Shown: positions 1-8,741 of the stretch, one piece after another
How the letters are laid out: every line of letters starts with the position of its first letter
Numbering within the stretch: position 1 is the first letter of the stretch
Source: Chloroflexota bacterium
Lineage (GTDB): Bacteria > Chloroflexota > Anaerolineae > JAAYZQ01
DNA length: 64,000 nucleotides
Direction: 5' to 3'
NCBI GenBank assembly: GCA_018606645.1
Contig: JAGVRI010000013.1
Coordinates: 52,872 to 116,871, forward strand
Position numbers and translations under genes: made by a program
The notes under the pieces: generated by a model
Told to the model about the DNA's origin: nothing
What the model saw: only the letters and a program-made list of their open reading frames with translations
Databases searched by the model: none

Positions 1-509
1 TTCAATTGCGCATCCCCCAACTCGTTTTTGAGACCGAAATGCTGTTGCGCCTTGGAGAAAAGACCATCCACCTCATGCATGCACCCGGCCACACACCCGA
101 CGGCATCATGGTCCATATCCGCGAAGACAAGGTATTGGTCGCCAGCGACGTAGTAACGCCGATCCCTCTGATCGTTCGGGGCGATATCGAGGAGTTGACC
201 AAATCACTAAAACTGATCAAGACCCTAAACCTGGAGAACATCATCCAGGGACATGGGGGCGTCCTCCTGAGAGGTGAGATTGAGGAAACGGTAGATAGCA
301 ATGTCGCCTACTTGCGAAACATCGAGAAGCGGGTGCGAACGCTTGTGGAAAAAGGCCAGTCGAAGACGGCGTTGCGACGAATCAGTGTGGAATCATGTGG
401 CAAATCGCGCATCCCTCTGGGCGGGCTGGCGCAGCGGTTGCACCAGGCCAACCTGGAATACCTGTACAACAAGATGATGGCCGAAAAGGCAGACCAAAAC
501 CCGAAATGA
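1..509 (+). CDS. MBL-fold metallohydrolase, C-terminal part (5' truncated by the window)
   Basis: The frame is open from the window edge, so the N-terminus and the first metal motif (HxHxDH) are missing. What remains has three later landmarks of the metallo-beta-lactamase fold: HAPGHTPDG (third metal His), the SD of LVASDVV (bridging Asp) and the GHGG near the end of the fold. A helical tail of about 70 residues follows. The family hydrolyses thioesters, lactones, phosphodiesters and other substrates, so the substrate cannot be named here. The stop overlaps the next gene's possible start by 4 nt (ATGA), which suggests translational coupling with the RNase H gene. Confidence 0.85.
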   Translation, partial: QLRIPQLVFETEMLLRLGEKTIHLMHAPGHTPDGIMVHIREDKVLVASDVVTPIPLIVRGDIEELTKSLKLIKTLNLENIIQGHGGVLLRGEIEETVDSNVAYLRNIEKRVRTLVEKGQSKTALRRISVESCGKSRIPLGGLAQRLHQANLEYLYNKMMAEKADQNPK

Positions 510-958
510 CGGGAAAACCAACTGGTCATTTGCATTCCCGCTCTATGGCGCGACCGCCAGACTATATCCTGACCTTTGATGGCGGTAGCCATGGCAATCC
601 AGGTCGAGGATATGGAAGCTATGCCATCACGCGGGTGCAGGATGGCGCTCAGCGTCTAAAACGTCTGGAGTTAGGCGATGATTATACCAACAACGAAGCC
701 GAATATGACACGTTGATCATCGCCCTGCAGGACCTGATCCAGCGTATCGAGAAGGCAGGACGACGACCTGAGGAATTCACCTTGGAAGTGCGCGGCGACA
801 GCATGCTCGTCATTCGCCAGTTACAGGGTAAATGGAAAACCAGAGAGCCACGGATGCAACAGCGAAAAGAGCGTTGCCTCCAGCTCCTGGAACGCTTTGC
901 AGCCGTTGAGCTCAAGACCCAGCCGCGTGCCGAGAGCGTCCGCCTCCTGGGGCACTGA
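506..958 (+). CDS. Ribonuclease HI-like protein with a lost C-terminus
   Basis: About 150 residues. Three of the four RNase HI acidic catalytic residues are visible: Asp in TFDGGSHGNPG, Glu in NNEAEYDTL and Asp in RGDSMLVI. RNase HI cleaves RNA in RNA/DNA hybrids. The start chosen is ATG 506, which overlaps the previous stop (ATGA). ATG 545, just before the first strand (MARPPDYILTF), is an equally plausible alternative. The C-terminus is odd: after PRAES the usual N-x-x-A-D-x-L-A motif with the fourth Asp is absent, and the protein ends at once with VRLLGH. A small indel or a neighbouring rearrangement may have removed it. Confidence 0.8.
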   Translation: MTGKPTGHLHSRSMARPPDYILTFDGGSHGNPGRGYGSYAITRVQDGAQRLKRLELGDDYTNNEAEYDTLIIALQDLIQRIEKAGRRPEEFTLEVRGDSMLVIRQLQGKWKTREPRMQQRKERCLQLLERFAAVELKTQPRAESVRLLGH

Positions 959-998
959 CCCAGGCCCGGGTCTGGATACGGCCCCAGGAATCCTCCAG

Positions 999-1652
999 TT
1001 ATCTCGAAAGCAACCGTTCAAACGCATCCAGAGGCAAGGCGTCCAGCCGGGCCACGACCAAGTCGGCTGCTCCCAGTGCATCCGGAGAATTGGTCGTCGC
1101 CACGGCAATGCATGTCATCCCGGCCCGTCGGGCCGCTTCGATGCCGGCTACCGAGTCCTCCACCACGACACAGCGCTCCGGAGAGACCCCGAGCGCCTGG
1201 GCCGCTTTCAAGAACACAGCAGGGTCTGGTTTCCCTGGAAGGTCAAACCCGGAAATCAGCGCGTCAAAGTACTCCCGCAGACCAAGTTCATCCACTAGTA
1301 CCTCGATATTTGCAGGCGGTGCCGATGAACCAATGGCCTGGCGGAAACCGGCAGCCCTCAACCGGGCAAGCCAGTCCTTGACACCAGGTAGAGGCTGAAC
1401 ATGACCCCGAGCTGCTGCCCGAAATGTGTCCTCTTTGGAGTCGCTGACCCGCTGGACCAACTCGGGCTCGGGTTTCCGACCCAGGAGCACGGTCAGAATC
1501 CCGGCATTGTTCATCCCGAAAGTCGCCTGGAAGAGGTCCCGGGTCATGGACAGACCGAATGCCGGGAGGGCCTGAGACCAGGAGCGATAATGAAGCTCTC
1601 CGGTGTCCACCAACACCCCATCCAAATCCCAGATCACTGCTCGGTGGGTCAT
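999..1652 (-). CDS. HAD-superfamily phosphatase / beta-phosphoglucomutase-like
   Basis: 217 residues, normal for HAD subfamily IA. Motif I is WDLDGVLVD (nucleophile Asp and acid/base Asp), motif II is the Ser of GSSAPP, motif III is the Lys of GKPDP, and motif IV is VVVEDSVAGIEAA. The alpha-helical cap lies between motifs I and II, as in beta-phosphoglucomutase and 2-deoxyglucose-6-phosphatase. The substrate is probably a small sugar phosphate, but this cannot be read from the sequence. ATG 1652 is preferred because it puts MTHRAVIWDLDG at the N-terminus. Upstream in-frame ATGs at 1685 and 1694 would add an unstructured tail. The gene converges on the RNase H gene. Confidence 0.88.
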   Translation of the reverse strand: MTHRAVIWDLDGVLVDTGELHYRSWSQALPAFGLSMTRDLFQATFGMNNAGILTVLLGRKPEPELVQRVSDSKEDTFRAAARGHVQPLPGVKDWLARLRAAGFRQAIGSSAPPANIEVLVDELGLREYFDALISGFDLPGKPDPAVFLKAAQALGVSPERCVVVEDSVAGIEAARRAGMTCIAVATTNSPDALGAADLVVARLDALPLDAFERLLSR

Positions 1653-1766
1653 CTGTTTGGAATTACCTTGCAGAAGAGTGAGCATTTGGACCAACTTTCG
1701 CTGATATGATGTTTGTGATGAATTGTGCCCATTGTAGCGCCGGGCCTCACCCCACGCACCGCTTGC

Positions 1767-2804
1767 TCACAAAGCAATCGGGTAACGTCCGTATTTCTTT
1801 AGCGTGTCCATCATGGCCATGTAATTTTCTGGTTTGACCGACGAGTGGATCGAATTGCTGGACGAAAGGATAAAGCCGCCGCCCGGGGCGCCTTTGCGCA
1901 GCGCCTCCTTGGTCGCTTCTACCACCTCTTCCGGCGTACCAAACGTCAGCAAGTGCGCGCAGTCCACATTCCCCTTAAGCGCGATCCGGTGGCCGTATTT
2001 GGCCTTGACTTCGCCCAGGTCCATTCCCGCCAACGGGTCAATGGGGTCCAGGCAATCGATTCCTGAATCGATGATCATGTCGATAATCGGCCACAGATTG
2101 CCATCCGTATGCTTGATGACCATCAGTCCCAGCTCTTTGAAGCCCCCGATCACCTGTTTTAGCCCGGGATAGAATATTTCACGAAAGTGACGGGGTGACA
2201 TCAGCGGGCCTTTCGTATAGGCGTAGTCGCCGCTAGTGTACACAATCCTGACCCCTCGCGCTGCTACTTCCTTGGCCATCTTCAAGTTCACATCTACCGA
2301 TAGAGCAACCAAGGCTTTGACCAACTCCGGCTGGGTGACAATGGACACTAACAGGTTCTCCATGCCCATCAAGTAGCGAGGCAAAGAGATAACGTCACTC
2401 AGATGGACTATCACCGCCATCTTGCCGGCGAACCTTTCTACGAGTTCTTCGATGGTTTGATATCGCTGGGGCAAGAGCAAGTCGGGAGGGGTGTAGCGTT
2501 CAAAATCGGCCATGGTTTGAATCGGGGCCTCAACTTCAATTCCCTGTTCTTCTGAAGTGTCTTGGATGACAAACCCCCATTCGCTACGCCAACGGTTGGG
2601 CCCGATCCGCTCCTTGTGGTAATGGACGTCCGCGAGTACAGCATCATGTCCCATCCGCACGGCAAAATCGTTCGCGTCCCTGCATCCGGGGCACAAAGCG
2701 TCTCGTACCTTGCGGTCAATCAACCACTCGAAGTGAGGAACCCGATCCGGTTCCTGTCGGTGTAAGGCACGCATTACCCGCTCTTCCGAGGTCAGTTCAG
2801 CCAT
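1767..2804 (-). CDS. Uroporphyrinogen decarboxylase (URO-D) family protein
   Basis: 345 residues, starting MAELTSEERVMRAL as in MtaA/HemE-like proteins. The C-terminal GGGFILSSSNSIHSSVKPENY block and the HTDGNLWPIID region are typical of the URO-D fold. Apart from true HemE enzymes, many members are corrinoid-dependent methyltransferases or uncharacterised. The N-terminal arginines of HemE (RQAGR) are not seen, so haem synthesis is unlikely and methyl transfer is a guess. A promoter lies upstream at 2997-2969, leaving a leader of about 160 nt, and a purine-rich site precedes ATG 2804. Confidence 0.88.
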   Translation of the reverse strand: MAELTSEERVMRALHRQEPDRVPHFEWLIDRKVRDALCPGCRDANDFAVRMGHDAVLADVHYHKERIGPNRWRSEWGFVIQDTSEEQGIEVEAPIQTMADFERYTPPDLLLPQRYQTIEELVERFAGKMAVIVHLSDVISLPRYLMGMENLLVSIVTQPELVKALVALSVDVNLKMAKEVAARGVRIVYTSGDYAYTKGPLMSPRHFREIFYPGLKQVIGGFKELGLMVIKHTDGNLWPIIDMIIDSGIDCLDPIDPLAGMDLGEVKAKYGHRIALKGNVDCAHLLTFGTPEEVVEATKEALRKGAPGGGFILSSSNSIHSSVKPENYMAMMDTLKKYGRYPIAL

Positions 2805-2968
2805 TCCCCCTTACCCTTTCCTCAAGAATTGTGCAAATACTTCAAATGAACAACCCTCCCAGTCAGCCTGCGGTGCCAGATGACCCTTGAGCCGCGTCCG
2901 GTCTGCACAACGGGTCATGGCCGGCACAAGTCCACGATGGGAAGAACCACATCTGCCACAGGCCTCAA

Positions 2969-2997
2969 ATTATACCACATTGCAGCGATTTTGTAAG
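2969..2997 (-). promoter_or_regulatory. Sigma-70-type promoter for the URO-D family gene
   Basis: On the minus strand CTTACA (2997-2992) is separated by 17 nt from TATAAT (2974-2969). It points at the gene starting at 2804. The 2805-3125 interval holds this promoter and a weaker one for the HD gene, and nothing coding was seen in it. Confidence 0.6.
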
Positions 2998-3058
2998 CCT
3001 TTTCGCCCTCTTTGTATCTCATTATGTAATCTCATTTCAAGAGCAGACAATCTCACCA

Positions 3059-3088
3059 TTTGGTGCCTGGGCGCAAATCGGATACAAT
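3059..3088 (+). promoter_or_regulatory. Possible promoter for the HD-domain gene
   Basis: TACAAT at 3083-3088 is a good -10. The -35 (TTTGGT, 3059-3064, 18-nt spacer) is weak. A transcript would start near 3095, about 30 nt before the chosen ATG at 3126. Confidence 0.4.
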
Positions 3089-3125
3089 AGTCGGGATGGT
3101 ATCAGAGTCGAAAGGAGCGAGACCA

Positions 3126-3716
3126 ATGCCGAATCGCACGGAAGCCTGGGAATTGTTGACTCAATACGTCCAAAATGAAAATCTGCGGCATCACGCTCTG
3201 GCGGTCGAGGCCGCCATGCGAGCCTATGCTCGCAAGTACGGTGAGGATGAAGAATTATGGGGAGTGGTCGGTCTGATCCACGACTTTGACTATGAACGCT
3301 ATCCAGACCTGTCGGTAGAGGGTCACCCGGTGGTAGGGGCCCGTCTGTTGCGAGAGTGGGGCTGGCCAGAGGAAATTGTCCGCGCCGTGTTGGCCCATGC
3401 CGGCGAATATACCGGCGTCCAACCCCAATCTCGTCTGGAAAAGACCTTGGTCGCCGTCGATGAACTGACCGGGTTTCTGGTCGCCGTGGCCCTGGTGCGC
3501 CCCACCAAGGACATCCGGGACATCACCAAGATCGAGTCGGTCCGCAAAAAGTGGAAAGACCGCGCCTTTGCCGCCGCCGTGAATCGGGAAGAGATCCAGC
3601 GCGCCTGTGAAGCGCTGGGGGTTGATTTGTGGGCCGAGCACGTCCCCTTGGTCCTGAGTGCCATGCAGGGGATTGCCGCGGAATTGGGCCTCGACGGCCG
3701 GCTGGCCGAGAAGTAG
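3126..3716 (+). CDS. HD-domain protein (putative metal-dependent phosphohydrolase)
   Basis: 196 residues. Motifs of an HDIG-type domain are visible: an early His (NLRHHALAVE), the HD dyad in LIHDFDYERYPD and a later His in VLAHAGEYTG. Such domains are phosphohydrolases acting on nucleotides or phosphoesters, and the specific substrate is unknown. ATG 3126 is chosen because AAAGGAG sits just upstream; an in-frame start at 3060 would lie ahead of the predicted transcription start. The gene converges on the C45 gene with a gap of about 40 nt. Confidence 0.85.
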   Translation: MPNRTEAWELLTQYVQNENLRHHALAVEAAMRAYARKYGEDEELWGVVGLIHDFDYERYPDLSVEGHPVVGARLLREWGWPEEIVRAVLAHAGEYTGVQPQSRLEKTLVAVDELTGFLVAVALVRPTKDIRDITKIESVRKKWKDRAFAAAVNREEIQRACEALGVDLWAEHVPLVLSAMQGIAAELGLDGRLAEK

Positions 3717-3759
3717 CCTGTGCAGAGATGATGACGTCCCAACCCGATCGGGCTCTGCC

Positions 3760-4896
3760 TCAAACCGATGGGGGCGTCCAGGGAGCCAGGGAATACTCGA
3801 TATACCGGGTCTGGCAGGGGCGCCCCCGCCCGATCCACGCCCGCCGTTCGTTTAGATTGACGATCAGGCTAAACACCGTGACCGTCTCGAGACCGTGCCG
3901 GCAGATCGAACCGGGATAGTTGGCATGATCGGCCAATAGCTTCTGGAACAGCTCGGGCGACAGGCGCCCATAGTTTTCGCGCAGGAGCCGGAGCGCGCGG
4001 TGGTGGCGAATGATCGATCCGCCGATGGCATTCCGATCGACCTCGAAGCGGCGCATGGCGGGGCTGATGTAGTGATTCGCATGGGCGAGGATGTCTCCCT
4101 CAATGTAAATCGGTTCATAGTCGGTGGCCGATCCTTCGATGCTGTACGCCTCCCCCTCTGCATCGGCAATGACATTGTTATAGTTTGACGCGCGTTGAGG
4201 GAGCAGGCAGGCGTTCATCGCTTCTTCCAGCCGTCGTGCGGCGAGGATGGCGCGCACGATCAACAGGCGCGGCACGCCGGGTCGAATGTCGTTACAATAC
4301 ACCTGGTTGCCGGTCATGCTGATGCCGGCGGCGTTGAATCCGGCGCTGTAGCCCAAACCTCCCACCGAAACCCCTAGGAATTCAGGCTCATCCTCCGCCT
4401 GCACTTTAAGAATGACCAGATCATCTTCTACGTCTGGGCTGAGGTCGTTGGTGTGGGCTACCAGGGTAGACCCATCGGCGGTAGCCCGCCCGCGGGCCAC
4501 CATATCGGTACACCCCCTCCCGCCTATCGCCCACGCCGGCTCGTCGGTCTTGCCGACTCTGTCCGGCCAGGCAGCCCGTTCCCACAACTCCTCGCACATT
4601 TCCACAAACATCTCCTCGAACCGCAATCCAGCCGCCTCGGCGATGCCTTCCAACTCCTCCACATACTGGGGATAGACGGTCCGGCTGTAGGTCAGATAGA
4701 GTTGACCTTGCTGCACCATCTCGTCCCAGCTCACACCTGGCGGCAGGCTCTCGCGCATCCGATCCAGCATCCGCTGCAACCGAGGCTTCATCGCCTCGCC
4801 GATTTGCCGACCTACCTGACGGTGGGAGCCTCTCACTTCGATCAGCGGCATCGGCTCTACGCTCACCGGTTTCCCCTTATCGGCAGAAAATTCCAT
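3760..4896 (-). CDS. C45-family Ntn hydrolase (acyl-CoA:6-aminopenicillanate acyltransferase-like)
   Basis: 378 residues. The central GGRGCTDM (Cys129) is the expected self-cleavage site and N-terminal nucleophile, followed by STLVAHTNDLSPD, the usual NxD region. The family includes acyl-coenzyme A:6-APA acyltransferase and enzymes that hydrolyse or transfer N-acyl groups. A cytoplasmic location is likely because no signal peptide is seen. The gene lies 14 nt downstream of the N-acyl-D-amino-acid deacylase gene and shares its promoter. A strong GGGAGGA site precedes ATG 4896. It has a paralogue at 8742-9812. The substrate is inferred only from context: an N-acyl amino acid or small amide. Confidence 0.85.
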   Translation of the reverse strand: MEFSADKGKPVSVEPMPLIEVRGSHRQVGRQIGEAMKPRLQRMLDRMRESLPPGVSWDEMVQQGQLYLTYSRTVYPQYVEELEGIAEAAGLRFEEMFVEMCEELWERAAWPDRVGKTDEPAWAIGGRGCTDMVARGRATADGSTLVAHTNDLSPDVEDDLVILKVQAEDEPEFLGVSVGGLGYSAGFNAAGISMTGNQVYCNDIRPGVPRLLIVRAILAARRLEEAMNACLLPQRASNYNNVIADAEGEAYSIEGSATDYEPIYIEGDILAHANHYISPAMRRFEVDRNAIGGSIIRHHRALRLLRENYGRLSPELFQKLLADHANYPGSICRHGLETVTVFSLIVNLNERRAWIGRGRPCQTRYIEYSLAPWTPPSV

Positions 4897-4910
4897 GGTT
4901 GAATTCCTCC

Positions 4911-6596
4911 CTATCGGGAGCCGCGCCGCAGAACCCTGCCCGGCAAAGCCCCCGTGTGCTCTCCTCCCTCGATGACCGGGATGCCATTCACCAGCACCTC
5001 ATCCATCCCTTCGGGATACCGATGGGGATAGTTCGCCAGCGGATAGAGAAGCGAACCTGCACCGCCCGCGCTCCCACTTTCGGACCCGGCCTTCCGAACC
5101 GGCGTCGCTCGATCGCGGATACGCGCCAGGTCCAAGACCACCAGATCGGCCCACGCTCCAGGCCGCACCACACCCCGGTCGGTCAGCCCGAAGCGCATGG
5201 CCGGAAACGAGGTCATTTTGCGGACTGCTTCCTCTAACCTCAACACTGCTTCCTCCCGCACGTACCGCTCCAGCACCCCGGGAAACTCGCCATAGCTACA
5301 TGGGCAGTAGGGAAGCGGATCGTTCAGAAAGCCCTCCAGAGCCAGGGCCTGACCATCGGAACAGATCATGACCAGGGGGTGCTGAAGGAGAAGGCGAATG
5401 TTAGTCTCGTCAATGTAATCAAAGATGGCATCGACCTGGTCGCCGTTCGCCACGATGAGGTCAAAGTAGACATCGAACGGATCGTCGCCCCACTCGACGG
5501 CCAGCGCCTCCACCGTCTTACCCACCGCTTCCGGGTTCTGCGGCGCGTGCAAGATCATCATGCGATCCCAGCGACCATGTTTCAGCAACCCGGCTGGACC
5601 AAATGCCGGGCGCTCGTCGCGGATGATCTCTTCTCGAAGTTGAGCGCGGGTACGGGGATCGGTGAGCCAGGCCCTGACTTCAGCGATGGGCCGTTCCTGC
5701 ACAGACTGCGGCAGACAATCGATCAACAAGGGGGCGAGGTCCGTATGGACGTCGTTGTCTACAGTGACATCCAGTCCCTGAGATCGCGCCTGTTCCACCA
5801 GCCGCAGGGTGACCGTCGCGTCGCACGGAGCTCCTATCTTGGGGGCGTTGTGCGAGATCTGGACCGGCAGCCCCGCTTCCCGTCCAACGGCGATCGCCTC
5901 GGCCACAGCTTCCACAATCGTTTCCCTCTCTCCCCGGACATGGGAAGCATACAATCCCCCATGTTGTGCCGCCACCCGAGCCAGGGCAATGAGCTCGTCC
6001 GTGTGGGCAAAGCAACCCGGCGGATACACCAGCCCGGTGGATAGCCCAAAGGCGCCGGCCCGCATCGCTTCGTCCAACAGCTCGGCCATACGCGACAACT
6101 CGGCCGCCGTAGGTTCCCGCTCGTCGAATCCCATCACCGCGATGCGCAGCGCCCCATGACCAGCCAGAGAGGCCAAGTTGATGGCCAGGCCCCCCTCCTC
6201 CAGCGCCTGCAGATACTGGGCGAAGGTCCGCCACTTCCAGGTCACCTCCGGCCGATAGGCCATGCGCCCCCAGTAGTGCTGCATGGCTTCCAGGTATTCC
6301 TCGCTGACGGGGGCAGGAGAGAGGCCACAGTTGCCGATGACCTGGGTAGTGACTCCCTGGCGGACTGCACTCTCTGCCCGGCGGTTGATCAAAATGGAAA
6401 GATCAGAGTGCGTGTGCACATCAATAAAGCCAGGAGCGACGAAACGTCCATCTGCATTGACGATCCTCCTGCCCCGCAGTGTGCCTGCCGGAGCAACGAC
6501 TGCAATCCGACCATCCTGAATGCCGACATCGCCCCAGAACCACGGGTTGCCACAGCCATCCAGGACCTTGCCATGGGCCAGGACCAGATCGAACAT
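4911..6596 (-). CDS. N-acyl-D-amino-acid deacylase (D-aminoacylase) family amidohydrolase
   Basis: 561 residues, full length for the family. The metal-binding HTH (His61, His63) sits in APGFIDVHTHSDLS. GVTTQVIGNCG and FGLSTGLVYPPG are characteristic of the D-aminoacylase branch (Cys of GNCG is a zinc ligand in that branch). Later metal residues are seen in YASHVRGE and QISHNAPK. It would release D-amino acids from N-acyl-D-amino acids, though the family also has dipeptidase and other members. ATG 6596 is preferred over 6602 because the AGGGG site is then 6 nt away instead of directly adjacent. It is the first gene of the minus-strand unit and is divergent from the Lrp gene. Confidence 0.88.
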   Translation of the reverse strand: MFDLVLAHGKVLDGCGNPWFWGDVGIQDGRIAVVAPAGTLRGRRIVNADGRFVAPGFIDVHTHSDLSILINRRAESAVRQGVTTQVIGNCGLSPAPVSEEYLEAMQHYWGRMAYRPEVTWKWRTFAQYLQALEEGGLAINLASLAGHGALRIAVMGFDEREPTAAELSRMAELLDEAMRAGAFGLSTGLVYPPGCFAHTDELIALARVAAQHGGLYASHVRGERETIVEAVAEAIAVGREAGLPVQISHNAPKIGAPCDATVTLRLVEQARSQGLDVTVDNDVHTDLAPLLIDCLPQSVQERPIAEVRAWLTDPRTRAQLREEIIRDERPAFGPAGLLKHGRWDRMMILHAPQNPEAVGKTVEALAVEWGDDPFDVYFDLIVANGDQVDAIFDYIDETNIRLLLQHPLVMICSDGQALALEGFLNDPLPYCPCSYGEFPGVLERYVREEAVLRLEEAVRKMTSFPAMRFGLTDRGVVRPGAWADLVVLDLARIRDRATPVRKAGSESGSAGGAGSLLYPLANYPHRYPEGMDEVLVNGIPVIEGGEHTGALPGRVLRRGSR

Positions 6597-6617
6597 TTTC
6601 ATCCCCTTTCACCGGTC

Positions 6618-6646
6618 ATGATAGCATAGATCGGCCATCGAGTCAA
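6618..6646 (-). promoter_or_regulatory. Promoter of the D-aminoacylase / C45 unit
   Basis: Minus strand TTGACT (6646-6641), 17-nt spacer, TATCAT (6623-6618). The predicted start lies near 6611, giving a leader of only about 15 nt that still contains the Shine-Dalgarno site. It faces the Lrp promoter. Confidence 0.65.
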
Positions 6647-6675
6647 ATGTTGCTTTGAAAAACAAACCTTAGGGG

Positions 6676-6715
6676 TTGACATGGCGCGGATTCCGTGATA
6701 AAATTGTTCATGAAC
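6676..6715 (+). promoter_or_regulatory. Promoter of the Lrp/AsnC gene with an adjoining palindrome
   Basis: TTGACA (6676-6681), 17-nt spacer, TAAAAT (6699-6704). Immediately after it is the perfect 10-bp palindrome GTTCATGAAC (6706-6715), placed over the expected transcription start. This is a good candidate operator, most simply for the Lrp-type protein encoded just downstream. Confidence 0.7.
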
Positions 6716-6768
6716 GCTGATTCACGAAGAAAAGACCGCCTTTTGAAATGCCATCGTTGGGATCGATC

Positions 6769-7218
6769 ATGGACGACCTGGACAGACTCATCCTTCATAC
6801 CCTGCAGGCTGATGGGCGAACCCCGTTCACCCAGATCGCCAAACAGGCTGGAGTGTCGGAGACGACAGTTCGCACCCGCTACCAGAGCCTGGTCGAAAAG
6901 GGGATCATCCATACCGTCGGGATCGTGGACCCCCACGCCCTGGGCTTTCAAGCGCCGGCGATCGTCGCGATTTCTGTAGAACCCGGGGCTGCCGATCAAG
7001 TAGCACGGGCCATTGCTGCCTTGCCAGAAGTTAGCTACCTGGTGATGACCTTAGGCTCTTTTGATCTGATCGTGGAGGTGTTTTGCCGCGATCTGCCCCA
7101 TTTGGCCGATCTGATCACCCACCAGATCCATAAATTGCCCGGCGTCCGATCCACGGAGACCCTGATGATCGCCCGCAGCTACAAACTGGCGTATCGCTGG
7201 TCTCCGACGTTGGAGTAG
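6769..7218 (+). CDS. Lrp/AsnC-family transcriptional regulator
   Basis: 149 residues: an N-terminal winged HTH (DRLILHTLQADGRTPFTQIAK, then VSETTVRTRYQSLVEKGII) and a C-terminal RAM/AsnC ligand domain with EVSYLVMTLGSFDLIVEV. These proteins bind amino acids and regulate amino-acid metabolism as dimers or octamers. MDDLDR at 6769 is the usual family start and follows GGGA; ATG 6748 is an alternative without a clear ribosome site. It sits at the divergent centre of the acyl-amino-acid cluster and is likely its regulator and autoregulated, an inference from position and the palindrome. Confidence 0.9.
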   Translation: MDDLDRLILHTLQADGRTPFTQIAKQAGVSETTVRTRYQSLVEKGIIHTVGIVDPHALGFQAPAIVAISVEPGAADQVARAIAALPEVSYLVMTLGSFDLIVEVFCRDLPHLADLITHQIHKLPGVRSTETLMIARSYKLAYRWSPTLE

Positions 7219-7273
7219 GAGAGTTACATCAGGCAGAGGAGACAGACCCCGAACCAACGGAGGAATGGTTGCT

Positions 7274-8620
7274 ATGAATATCGCTCCGATTCCGCAATTG
7301 ATTACGTCGGTGCCTGGTCCTCAGGCGCAGGCAACCGTCCGCCGCAGCGAAGAAGCAGTCACCCCCTCCTTACCCCGCGCCTATCCCCTGGCAGTGAAAC
7401 GCGCCCGTGGGGTGGAGGTGGAAGATGTCGATGGGAACCGCTATCTCGATTGCGCGGCCGGTATCGCTGTCTGCTCCACCGGCCATTGCCATCCTCGGGT
7501 AGTGCGGGCCATCCAGGAACAGGCCAGCCGGTTGATCCATATCTGCGGGGCCGACTTTTATGATCCGATGTACATCGAGCTGGCCGAGCGGCTGGGGAAA
7601 CTCGCTCCTGGAAACACGCCCAAGAAAGTGTTCTTGGGCAACTCGGGGGCGGAAGCAGTGGAAGCGGCTCTAAAACTGGCCCGGTACCACACCGGCCGCT
7701 CTCACATATTGGCCTTCCTGGGAGCGTTCCATGGCCGCACCATGGGGGCAGTCTCTCTGACCGCCAGCAGCGTCAAGTACCAGAGGGGCTTTCGACCTCT
7801 GGTCCCAGGCATTACTCACGTCCCCTATGCCTATTGCTATCGCTGCTACTACCACCTCACCTATCCCCGATGTGAACTGGCATGCCTTCGTGCCATTGAA
7901 GAAGTATGGTTCGTCAGGGCGATCGCCCCGGAGGAAGTCGCCGCCATCTTTGTCGAACCAGTGCAGGGCGAGGGCGGGTACGTCGTCCCTCCGCCAGGCT
8001 GGTTGTCCGGGTTGCGGGCTTTGTGCGATCGGTATGGCATCTTGCTCGTCGCCGATGAGGTCCAGTCGGGCATGGGCCGCACCGGCAAGATGTGGGCCAT
8101 CGAACACTGGGGGGTCGAGCCCGATATCCTCTGCGTGGGCAAGGCGTTGGCCTCCGGGATGCCGGTATCGGCCATGATCGCACGGGCTGAGATCATGAAC
8201 TGGCCCGCCGGCGCGCACGGCAGCACCTTCGGGGGCAATCCGGTATGTTGTGCAGCCGCCCAGGCGACCTTGGATGTCATCGAAGAGGAAGGTTTACTGG
8301 ACAATGCAAACCGGATAGGTCAGCGGATCATGACCGGCCTCCGCGATCTGGCCCAAGAGAGCCGGCTCATTGGCGATGTCCGGGGTCTGGGTCTGATGAT
8401 CGGTGTAGAACTGGTCCAGGATAAAGAAAGCAAACGCCCAGCCACTCAGGCAGCCGACTTGGTCGTGAAGGAGTGTTTCAAGCGGGGCTTGTTGCTTTTG
8501 CCCTGTGGACCCAACAGCGTGCGCTTTTCGCCGCCGCTCATTCTCACCGAGTCCCAGGCAGACCTCGCGGTGGAGATCTTTGCCGACGCACTGGCGGAAG
8601 TGGAAAGCGCCGCATTGTAA
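7274..8620 (+). CDS. Class III (acetylornithine/4-aminobutyrate-type) aminotransferase with a Cys4 insert
   Basis: 448 residues. Fold type I PLP enzyme: GNSGAEAVEAALKLAR phosphate-binding loop, LLVADEVQSGMGRTG with the PLP-ring Asp, and Schiff-base Lys290 in CVGKALASG. Relatives transaminate omega-amino acids or act as amino-acid racemases in archaea. An unusual segment, C-x2-C-x8-C-x3-C (Cys188, 191, 200, 204), sits between the phosphate loop and the PLP Asp, and the second aminotransferase at 10798 has the same spacing. ATG 7274 is chosen because GGAGGA (7259-7264) is then 9 nt away; ATG 7265 directly abuts it. Confidence 0.92.
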   Translation: MNIAPIPQLITSVPGPQAQATVRRSEEAVTPSLPRAYPLAVKRARGVEVEDVDGNRYLDCAAGIAVCSTGHCHPRVVRAIQEQASRLIHICGADFYDPMYIELAERLGKLAPGNTPKKVFLGNSGAEAVEAALKLARYHTGRSHILAFLGAFHGRTMGAVSLTASSVKYQRGFRPLVPGITHVPYAYCYRCYYHLTYPRCELACLRAIEEVWFVRAIAPEEVAAIFVEPVQGEGGYVVPPPGWLSGLRALCDRYGILLVADEVQSGMGRTGKMWAIEHWGVEPDILCVGKALASGMPVSAMIARAEIMNWPAGAHGSTFGGNPVCCAAAQATLDVIEEEGLLDNANRIGQRIMTGLRDLAQESRLIGDVRGLGLMIGVELVQDKESKRPATQAADLVVKECFKRGLLLLPCGPNSVRFSPPLILTESQADLAVEIFADALAEVESAAL

Positions 8621-8741
8621 ACAAGCTCATCGTCGGAGGCGCAACATTTCACCAGGCTGTCCGTGGTCAAGGGACAGAGCGGGCAAGGCAGATAAACAAG
8701 ACCCGTCACCTTGTGGGGTAAATCATTCTGGGAGAGGAGGA

